Part shown: one piece after another, positions 12,249 through 20,896 of the stretch
Layout of the letters: each line of letters begins with the position of its first letter
Numbering within the stretch: the stretch's first letter is position 1
Source: Rutstroemia sp. NJR-2017a BVV2
Taxonomy: Eukaryota > Ascomycota > Leotiomycetes > Helotiales > Rutstroemiaceae
Length of the DNA: 64,000 bases
Assembly: GCA_002946415.1 (NCBI GenBank)
Contig: NJPS01000048.1
Span: 1,674,001 to 1,738,000 of the forward strand
Direction of reading: 5' to 3'
Program-made: the position numbers and the translations under genes
The notes under the pieces: generated by a model
The model's database searches: none
Told to the model about the DNA's origin: nothing
What the model saw: only the letters and a program-made list of their open reading frames with translations

Positions 12249-13686
12249 TGTAGGTGCGCCTATGTTTTCCTGTGTGACGGTCGATCTCTTTTGACCTTTC
12301 GAGAACAAACGACCAAAACCTAGCAAGTGTATCTTTTCGCCGTGGGGGTTCAAGGACACCGGTGCTACATAAGAATCTAAAAGGATTACCGCGTGGGAGT
12401 CATGTTTATTGTACGTACGAGAAATATGTTATCAAAGATAATACATACATCGTCTTCCTTCCTTCTCGCCTAGATTTCATGTTAATGGAAAGCACTCGTA
12501 AAAGCTGGTAACCCGACATTAACGTCAAAGCAACCAAATTTCCCCTGTGTGTCGTAGGTAAGAGCTGAATAATTTATTTTCCGTGGAAACGAGTGCGAAG
12601 TTAGTCTTGTTCGGGACGTCCTTCCTTTGCATAGAATGACAACGGATATGTTCCGAAGAGTATTGGCGGTTGATAGGCCAATTTATCGGCTCGGCGCATT
12701 GCGGGCAGCGGCACAGATAGACCCTTGACGATCACCTTTGTTCGAAATCACTCGATCCGAACAACAGCTCCGTCCCTTGCAGTTGCACATGCAGCAGTCG
12801 GGTGGCACTGCCCTGGTGTCGGTATCGGTACCTGAGCTGAGTGTAACACTGGCTGACGGCAATTGAAGGAGGTGTGTAACTTGAATTTCAACCGCACTCG
12901 AGTCGGACATGGCTGTTTTCGTCCTTCTCTGATATGATGATATCTTTATCACCGAAGATGGGGAAGATTTCACGATATCGGACATCTAGCTTCTCGCACG
13001 GCCTGAGCATCTTCCTTCTTTGGCCTCGTGGAGTCTCTGATACGCAGCTTAGGATTTGGTGAGTGGAGAAGATATTATTCTTGGAAGGAAGAGGGGAAGG
13101 CGTAACGAAAGGGTTTCACGAAATCAGGGTGAGGACAATCAGTCCAAAATCGGGCCGGAGCACGGCATCATTCCTCTTTGGGACAATGGCCGACACTAAA
13201 TGGCATTTACCCCAGCAATTGGAATTCTCCTCGCTTGCAACCGCGTTGTTCTCAAACCTCTCGCCTTACAGCAATGTTCTGGAACATTACGACTATTGAA
13301 GTTGTTCGTTGCTAGTCCTCTTTCCTTATCTTTCATTCGTATACGGCTTCCAGGGCATAATACTGCTATGATGGAAGTGTCAAAGTTGCTGCTGCAGTCG
13401 CAGGGGATGTAAAATTCACATGGCCTGACTTGAAACGGCTCTTATCTTTCGTGGTGCTTTTTTGCTTGAGAGGCTGAGGATCTGGAGATGAAAACTATTG
13501 GCAATAACGGAATGCCTGAGTCGGTCATGTGTTGGTCGAAATGGAGGAGAAATTTCGTATTTTGATTATTCCGTGTCGTTTCTCTATGTTCCCTTGATGG
13601 TTGAACATCTGCTTCTCGATTTCCATGATATTTGTCTCATCATGTCCTCAATTTCACGATATCGTTGATCAATATCTGCTGAAGTG
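12249..13686. promoter_or_regulatory. Divergent promoter, permease and rhodopsin-like gene
   Basis: About 1.4 kb between two divergent start codons. A 100-codon minus-strand frame with a Cys-rich patch (12985-12683) starts at ATG but has no recognisable domain and I do not call it. No repeats stand out. Confidence 0.5.
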
Positions 13687-14991
13687 ATGGATATCCTTCT
13701 GCGTTATGCCACTCAGGCACCAGATCAGCGTCCCTGGGCTGAAATCAAGCCAACGTTAATCGTTAGTTGGTGGTGTACAATCTTCTCACTGGTAGTGATC
13801 TTATTCCGAATCTGCGGACGTTATGTTCGAACTGAAAAGATCTATCTGGAGGATGGGATCATGCTTCTGGCCATCATTCCTCTTTTCACGAGGATGGGTT
13901 TCGTTCATGTTGTTCTACTCTACGGCACAAATAACATTTCGACAATCGGATTGACAGCAAAGGATATCCACAGAAGAGAAATTGGGAGTCAACTGGTTTT
14001 GGTCTCAAGGATCTTTTACGCTGCATAGTGAGTCTCTGGAACAAACTGAAGTTCGTCTCAGCTGACACCAATAGTCTCTGGGCTGTCAAATACAGCATCA
14101 GCATTTTCCTTCGATCGTTGACCGGGCAAATATGGCAACGTTTCCACCACAAACTTCTTCGTTATCTGCATATTCTCCTTGCCGTTACCTTTCTCGCCAC
14201 AGTCATTAGCGACCTCGCACAGTGCCATCCATTCACTCATTACTGGCAAGTTACACCAGATCCCGGCCCTCAATGTCGGCAAGGATACGCCCATCTTTTC
14301 ACATTTGGGATACTCAACATCGTTACGAATCTCGCTCTCATCCTATTCCCCGTCCCATTGATCTTAAAGTCTCAACTGCCTACAAGCCGCAAACTGAGCG
14401 TCATTCTTCGTCTCGCTCTCCCTTTCCTTGACATTATTCTCACCATCTACCAATTACCACAAGTTACGTCACATCATGGTGATCAACGGCTGCGCTCACT
14501 CATCGCTTCCTGTATGTACCTCCTTATCTTTTCTCTTCCTCTAGTGAATCCCACTAACCAACTCCCCAGTTGACATCCTCCTCACAACCTTCACCTCGAA
14601 CTCCTCCGTGATCGGCTCCCTCCTCCAAGACAAAGGCTACAAGAAGTCCAAATACAAAAACCCAATCATCGGCACCTCGCCATCACCCTACACATTATCC
14701 AAGGCGCCTCCATCACGCAATCGTAAACTCGATAGCGACGAAGATCTTATGATTAAGGAAGATAGGAAGTCGGGTGTGGTTATTGCGCTGGAGGTTATGC
14801 GCAGGAGCGAAGATGATGGCAGCAGTGTGGGTGAGGGGAGAGAACGTGAGATTGGGGTGAAGAAGCCGGAGGAGGCGTGGATGGGCGTAGGAAGGGTGGA
14901 TCAGATTAGAGTTGAGACGGCCTGGGAGATTGCTGTTACGCATGAAGATGAGGGGAATAATCGGAGGAATAGTGGCAGGGTAAAGTTTTGA
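13687..14991 (+). CDS. Fungal rhodopsin-like integral membrane protein
   Basis: Three exons: 13687-14027, 14075-14511, 14570-14991; 399 residues. Introns are 47 and 58 bases with GT-AG ends. About seven hydrophobic segments are followed by a roughly 110-residue charged cytosolic tail. The central block with SDLAQCHPF, a W, and a Cys about ten residues later (DPGPQC), then LFTFGILNIVTNLALILFPVPLI, matches the fungal rhodopsin-like domain family that includes many PTH11-related and other seven-TM proteins. No retinal-binding Lys context is evident. Function is unknown in most members; receptor-like roles in surface sensing are known for some PTH11 proteins, but this lacks an N-terminal CFEM domain. 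Start is the ATG at 13687. Confidence 0.82.
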
Positions 14992-15364
14992 TGAGTAGGA
15001 TGTTTTCATTTGTATATAAAGACTTTATGAGAATTTAACAACACCTCTTAGAGAACGATGATTGTGGTGAGAAATGCGACTCTTTCAAAACCCGATACAT
15101 CTCTTCCGTAGCGAACCTATTCATTCGCTGCTGCGAGGAAAACGAGAAAACCAGCTAAAACCACTTGTACTATTCATCATTAATTCCTATTATCCTATAG
15201 CTTCGTAATATCTGCGTGGCTATTGTACAAATCATAAAAGCCGATATCCATCATCCATATTTCATCATATCATCCAACCTAAAAGCTGACGTATATATCC
15301 ACCAACCAAGGGGTATTCAAAAGAAACAAGAAACCATCCAACGCATCGCAAATCGTCGACCACT
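14992..15364. other. Convergent intergenic spacer
   Basis: AT-rich 373 bases between the stop codons of the rhodopsin-like gene and the Smr gene. Probably two 3' untranslated regions; nothing else seen. Confidence 0.6.
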
Positions 15365-16241
15365 CTACATAACCGTGCAGCAGCCCTCCAACTTCCTTAT
15401 TATCTTTGGCAAGAACTTCTTCGCCAACTTCTCTAACTCCTCGTTGTCGTTGTTTTGCTGCTGTTGCTGTCCTCCCTGTTGATATCCACCTCCATGCTGA
15501 GGTTGCTGGTTCTGATAACCACCCTGTCCATGATGCTGTTGACCACCATGCTGAGGCTGCTGATAAACCGGCTGCTGGTACCCAACCTCCGCGCCTCCAC
15601 CGCCTCCACCACCTCCCTGCAAATCAATCCACATCCTCCCCTCATTCTCCTCCGTCCCATACCTCAGCCCCAACTGCCTACACACCTCCTCCACCTTCGG
15701 CTTAATCTTCTGCACATGATCACGACTGTGATTGCCCTTCCCCACAATAACATGCAATCTCCCCTGTCCATTCGCCTTTGCGTATTTGATCCTCTCCTCT
15801 AGAATCCGCTCCGCTTCTTCAACATACTGCCCATGCAGATCGATCTCGTCCGACCCAACGCGGCCTTCCGCGTTGTTTTCCCGGAATATATACTCGGATG
15901 CTTGACGATTGTATTCGTCCATTTTCGCAGCATGCTTCTTGCCTTCGGCGGAGAGATCGTGCGCTTTGGCGCCGTCGCCGGCTTCGTAGGCGGCATGGGC
16001 GCGGTCGAAGCACGAGGAGCGTTTCGCGGCTTCTTGGTGTGCGAGCGAGCGCAGACGGTCGTATTCGGCTTCGGCGTTGGAGGATGCGCCATGGTTGAAG
16101 GCTGGGGAGGTGTTAGTTTGGGATTGCTTGCTTATTCATGGGGAAGTGAGAGGAAGCGCAAAAAAAAGCGGTATGGGAGGTTGGAGAAGAGATCACTGTA
16201 CCTTTAGCCCCCATTGACTTCATTGCGTAGGAGGACGACAT
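15365..16241 (-). CDS. DUF1771-Smr domain protein with C-terminal CaaX box
   Basis: Two exons, 16241-16202 and 16101-15365; 258 residues. An N-terminal DUF1771 region at about 20-90 (EYDRLRSLAHQEAAKRSSC, YEAGDGAKAHDLSAEGK) precedes the Smr domain at about 95-170, with IDLHGQYVEEA, VIVGKGNHS and WIDLQG. Smr domains bind or cleave nucleic acid; eukaryotic DUF1771-Smr proteins are linked to RNA or ribosome-associated quality control. A Gly/Gln/His-rich linker follows (poly-Gly at about 172-179, many Gln), then a basic helix-like tail ending KKFLPKIIRKLEGCCTVM. The last four residues, CTVM, are a good farnesylation-type CaaX box, with a neighbouring Cys that could be palmitoylated and an upstream polybasic patch. 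Membrane tethering is my inference. Confidence 0.9.
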
Positions 16242-16886
16242 CTTGAAGGATGTAGATTTGCGATTGAGAGACAGACAGGCGGAGGGATGGTGTGGTGGTG
16301 AAAAGAGCGAGCAGAAAATAAGACCCTTTGAGCGATGCGATTGTTGTTATGCTACCTCGGAATAATAGCGGGACCTAGACCAGCTGAAAATATTGAGCTA
16401 AGGGTGCTGTGGTTGCTGGAGATGGTGGGGCGGATCAAGGGTCTAATGCGCTGGCTTCACATTAATGTAGGTACAGATCGAGCCTAAAGATCACCACCAG
16501 CTGTCAAGCTCAGAAGCTCAGAAGCTCAGGGGAAACGCCGGCTGTGAAACTGTTGATGCTTGATTCAGCGGACCAATTGATGGGATATTTTACAAAGTTG
16601 GCACAATTTGGAAAGATTTTTGATTTGATTCTTGATTCTTGGTACAGAATCTCCCGTGCCTTGGATGTACTCTGTAGAATATTGGGCTAGTCTTAATAAG
16701 GTCTAGAGTGTGGACTATCGCAAGGATAACGCTAACCTTGCTTCGAAGCTGGCGAAGCTTCATTTTTTCTTACAATTCGGCGAAGACTTCACAATCGACA
16801 AGCTTCGTTTGACAGTCTGCGATTCTACTATCTACATTTCTGTGGTATTCTATATACTAGTTGGGGAGCTCATATACTCGTACTAC
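16242..16886. other. Intergenic; Smr promoter and MDR 3' flank
   Basis: Promoter side of the Smr gene and 3' side of the MDR gene. A short tandem of an 8-base unit AGCTCAGA (three copies, last imperfect) lies at about 16508-16530. An imperfect inverted motif GCTTCG...CGAAGC lies near 16741-16760. No gene recognised. Confidence 0.5.
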
Positions 16887-18087
16887 CTATTCCGCCGAAA
16901 TCTCAACAACAACCTTCTTGGCCGACACACCAGCTTTCAAGAGATCGATACCCTCTTGAACTTTCTCCAATCCACCTTTGATGATGAGAGGATCTGGCTT
17001 CGCTTGGAATTTTCCAGCTGCCAAAGCTTTGGGGATGTATTGTCGCCACACGGCATCACCGACATCGAGGTTTACAAGACCAGGATCCAAGCCTATCACT
17101 GTGGAAATCAAATATTAGCACAACTCAGTAGTTTGCTGGTTGTTTTTACATACCGAGGACTCCCTGAACATTGTCCGGAAATGGGCCTTGTGGCCATAGT
17201 AGAATGGGAAGTTTTCCTCCTCCAAGTTGGCCAAGAATTTTCCCACAAGTTACTTGTGTCTCCGCGCTTCCTATACAGTCCATGACAACGTCATTGGGTT
17301 TCAAGACCTTTAGGATATCTTCGAGGATGGTCGTGTCGTTATGATCAAAGACCTGTGAAGCACCTAAACTCTTCACATATTCAAAATTGGATCTGCTTGC
17401 TGTCGTCACAACATTGAGACCAGCTGCAACAGCTAGTTGGATGGCTGAACTACCACAAGAAGAGCTTCCACCCCAGATGAGAATCGTCTTCCCTGTAGGC
17501 GTAGGACTCAATGATGGAAACGGCAAGCCAAGTTGGACGAAAAGACCACTGGCCGCCGTGGAAAGTGATAGCGGGAGCACAGCAGCGTTGGCTAGAGGCA
17601 ACGAATCAGGAACTGGAGCCACCAGGATTTCCAGACATGTGGCGTATCGCTGAAAACCAGCATGGGTGGTTTTCCCCGTCAGAAGACTGGCGCAATGTCT
17701 GAGAAGTATCAGTATAGTATCAACCACGGACGTTGTTCGACCGTTATTTTTCATGGACCATACCCAATCACTCTTTCTCCAATTTTGAATCGAGTAACTT
17801 TGGAACCAAGCTGTACCACAGTCCCCGCAATATCCGTGCCGAATATGAAGGGATACTGAAGTTCAAAGTAGGGGGTATCCTGCATCTGTAGAGTTGTTTG
17901 TAAGACTGATCCAGAGGGTCTTGGAAATCTTTCATACCTTCCAATCTGTTGGATTGACAGCTGCATAGGCGACTTCGATCACAACTTCATTCTCTGACGG
18001 ATCTGGTTTGGGTCCTGGGCCGACCTTCATAGGTCTGGCCTTAGCAGCAGTGATCCATGCTGCTTCGTTCTCGAAATTGGATACCAT
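16887..18087 (-). CDS. Zinc-type MDR oxidoreductase (enoyl/quinone reductase-like)
   Basis: Four exons: 18087-17938, 17885-17764, 17698-17154, 17098-16887; 342 residues, all GT-AG and in frame. The N-terminal GroES-like fold shows EVAYAAVNPTDWK and GTDIAGTVVQLGSKV; the Rossmann part has ILIWGGSSSCGSSAIQLA, a nucleotide-binding loop that departs from the usual GxGxxG. The catalytic-zinc Cys of true alcohol dehydrogenases is replaced (AAVNPTDWK), so it belongs with the non-zinc enoyl or quinone reductases, including the fungal group named after ToxD and the trans-enoyl reductases of some polyketide clusters. Likely NADPH-dependent and cytosolic; the substrate is not visible. A TATATAA box sits about 105 bases upstream on its strand. 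It is divergent from a C2H2-Zn2Cys6 regulator 438 bases away; no PKS or NRPS is in the window. Confidence 0.88.
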
Positions 18088-18525
18088 AGTTGCGAGTTAT
18101 TTCGAAATCAAATAATATTCCGAATGGTAAGGATGCTAGGAAAATATTGACACTTTGAAGGAAACTCCATCGAATTGAGGGACCATGGCTTATATACCCC
18201 GAAGTTAAAGATTTCATGAACAGGTTGCTCTCATCATCGCTGTTGTTTTGCCAGAGAGGAATCTCACGATTTCATTGACTTGCTCAGGGATGATTCGCTA
18301 AACGAACAGTGCGCCGACACGGATTTCCGTGCTCCTGGCTGACTAAGAAACGTGGCACTTGGATTTATCAGCATACTCTTTCATAAGATCGCATTTGGTC
18401 CGTCACAGCGCAGATACTGACACGGAGTTCCTTATCATTGTCGTGGGTTCAAAGTACGAGCACCTGATTCTAATTTACTGGCAGATGGAGTTGCGTGTAA
18501 CATAGAAGCAAGATCACCCCCACTA
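18088..18525. promoter_or_regulatory. Divergent promoter, MDR reductase and regulator
   Basis: 438 bases between the ATG codons of the MDR gene (minus) and the C2H2-Zn2Cys6 gene (plus). A TATATAA element for the MDR gene is at about 18190-18196 on the minus strand. The layout suggests shared control. Confidence 0.6.
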
Positions 18526-20245
18526 ATGGATATAGCAACCTCGAGCTTTACATGCAACATTTGTAGCAAGGAATTTGACAATGGTACGCAAATGCAATCT
18601 CATCGATTCCCAACTATTTCGTTTGACTAGCTAACTCAATGTAGAAAAAACACAAATGCGGCACGTACGTTACTGCCGAAAGAAAGTCGGTCAGCCTTTG
18701 AGATCAAGGAAGAGATCATGCGCCCGGTGCTCTACCGCTAAAACGCATTGCGATTGTGCATATCCCTCCTGCTCACGATGTCTGGAGAAGAAGCTAGTGT
18801 GTCTTTACCAGAACGATGAGGCGATACCAGCTGCACTTACACGAAAAGACCGCTCAAAATCTACTCAGCAGGGGGTACACACTACTCCTTTATCTTCAGA
18901 CCGTTCAAGGTCGTTGGACTTTACTTCAGATGGCTCGTTGTTACAATACTATGGAGAACCACCGACATCTGGCTTAGAAGGATTCGATACAGCAACCAGT
19001 TACCAGCTTGCGTCTCTCCCGTCTCCACTCGTCTCAGACGACTTGTCGTTGCTACCAGTAAGCTCCGAACATGCTCATTTGAAAGGCCATGTATCGTCTA
19101 GTCTGTTTCGTCACGAGGAGAATATCTTACCAGAGATTTTTCTATTCAACGAGTCCAGATGGCCCTTAGACTTCTCAAACGTTCCTCTACTGGCTCATTC
19201 GCCAGTTCTACGTGCACCTCGAGCATTTTTCCCGAAGCGCCAGCGGTATCCAAAAATTTCACTCACCAGAAAGTATGTCATATGTACCATCAAAGCATAT
19301 CCTCAAATGCTTCTCTCAGGCAAAGAGCTGCCACCCTTTATTCATACACAATTGCAATCTTCATCTGCAAGTGTTGGATTAACCACAATCCGGAATCCTT
19401 CCACCGATCCCCTGGCGACATGTCTTAGTATTACGGCTATGTGGTCTGTTAAGAATACACACAACACTGCCTTTATCTGGCGCTCAATCCGCTCAGAGCA
19501 AGAAAGATTATTTGAAGAGGTTCGATTCCACCATTGGATCTAGTGAAGCTATGGCTAACCCAATCCAGTGTTTTACATTCGATGATCGCAACGCAGTGGC
19601 TGCGCTACAAGCAATTTGCATTTATTTTCTACTGCGACTCACCGAAGTTGATGAAGATGCCACTAACTTTGATATCCCACTGATTAGCACTATGACTGTA
19701 TGTGCACCTCCTACGCATATTTAACCTAGAGCCGAGGTAGCGTATACTTACTCCGATATAGAAAATATCACGAAGAGTTCAGGGCCTCTCTGTCAAGTAT
19801 GATAAATCTCCCACATGGGAGGGTTGGCTCCTAACCGAGTCACTACGTCGGTATGTGATAGTTCTGCAATACCGTGGCAATGAGTGGCGCTGATACCGAA
19901 ACAAGTACGATATTACTTCTTTTCATAATCTCCCTCCTTTTCGACATATCCCCAGGTACTCAACAAAGCTGTTGCGATGGTGCAAGACTCTTAACTCAAA
20001 TGAGTTTACCATGCCACAAAAAGATTTGGAAAGCACAGGCACAATGGGAATGGAAAAGTGAATACACCGCGCAATATGCAAGCAAATATCAGCGTCTTAC
20101 ATTTGGTGACTTACTAAAACATGGCGAAGAGAACGGATCAACAGGGAATTTGCTGGATGACTGGCTGGCGAACGTGGATGATTTTGGAACGTTGATTGTA
20201 GCTGTGGCGAGTCTGTCGGAAGCAGATGGATATACTATGGCTTGA
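18526..20245 (+). CDS. C2H2-Zn2Cys6 hybrid transcription factor
   Basis: Five exons: 18526-18583, 18645-19519, 19569-19697, 19762-19850, 19906-20245; 496 residues. A C2H2-type finger (CNICSKEF, then RHVRYC, so the last ligand is Cys) is cut by intron 1 and is followed directly by a Zn2Cys6 cluster, CX2CX6CX6CX2CX6C, within RSCARCSTAKTHCDCAYPSC. This pairing is known in fungal regulators that often neighbour secondary-metabolism or catabolic genes. The C-terminal half carries the usual regulatory-domain landmarks: AVAALQAICIYFLLRL, a W..WL...ESLRR turn and an ILLLFIISLLFDISPG helix. The donor of intron 2 (GTTCGA) is weak, but branch and acceptor are good and frame is kept. Probable nuclear activator of the divergent MDR gene; this is inference. 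Confidence 0.87.
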
Positions 20246-20896
20246 ATTCTTGCCTATGGGATTAATGGAAGAGTACCATCTATTACTGTAAGCAGTCGAT
20301 GGAAGGACAAGATATGCTGATACGTGCACTAACTACCAAATTGAGTTCGAATAGTTAGTGTCATATGCATGTAAAAACCGACCAAAAGCTTGACGCCCAA
20401 TCAGCTTTGCAGCTACCTTATGGACTAAGCGATGACGTTCGACAGCTTGTAATGGTCCTATCTGGTACCTCTGAGTTGTCTATACGAATATTACGATTAT
20501 AGGAATCTCCAATAGACATATCGAAGTCTTCTATAGGCCTATCATGAACATAGATCGATGAAACATATAACGACTCAACAAGACTACAACCCCTCCAACA
20601 CGCCTATATAGGATCCTATAGACACCTCTCGAAGAATTCCGATAAACCTATCGAAGATCATTTCCCTATTAACTACAGGAGATTAATATACGATATACAG
20701 AGTGCATCCGTATTTCCTAATTAGGCAATATAATAGAGAAGTGGGGCTACACTTAACGTGATGCATAAACCCCGCGTATATACTTCGTCACTACATAATC
20801 TCTCAGTCTCCCACACCCATCTCACATCTACCGTCTCAAACTGTCCTACCATCCCACAAGTCACCACCCACAACCCACTCCGTGCATCTCCCCACC
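20246..20896. other. AT-rich intergenic with short palindromes
   Basis: 650 bases, AT-rich compared with the genes on both sides. It repeats CTATAG/TATCGA-like words and has a 14-base perfect palindrome TATAGGATCCTATA at 20607-20620 and a 10-base one, ATAGGCCTAT, near 20533-20545. It is C-rich just before the GH31 start (likely 5' leader). No gene seen; it could be a decayed repeat but I cannot show this. Confidence 0.45.

Noticed and set aside
12683..12985. 100-codon frame with CCMCNCKGRSCC patch
   Set aside because: ATG start but no conserved domain, no splice partner, and it lies in a divergent promoter.
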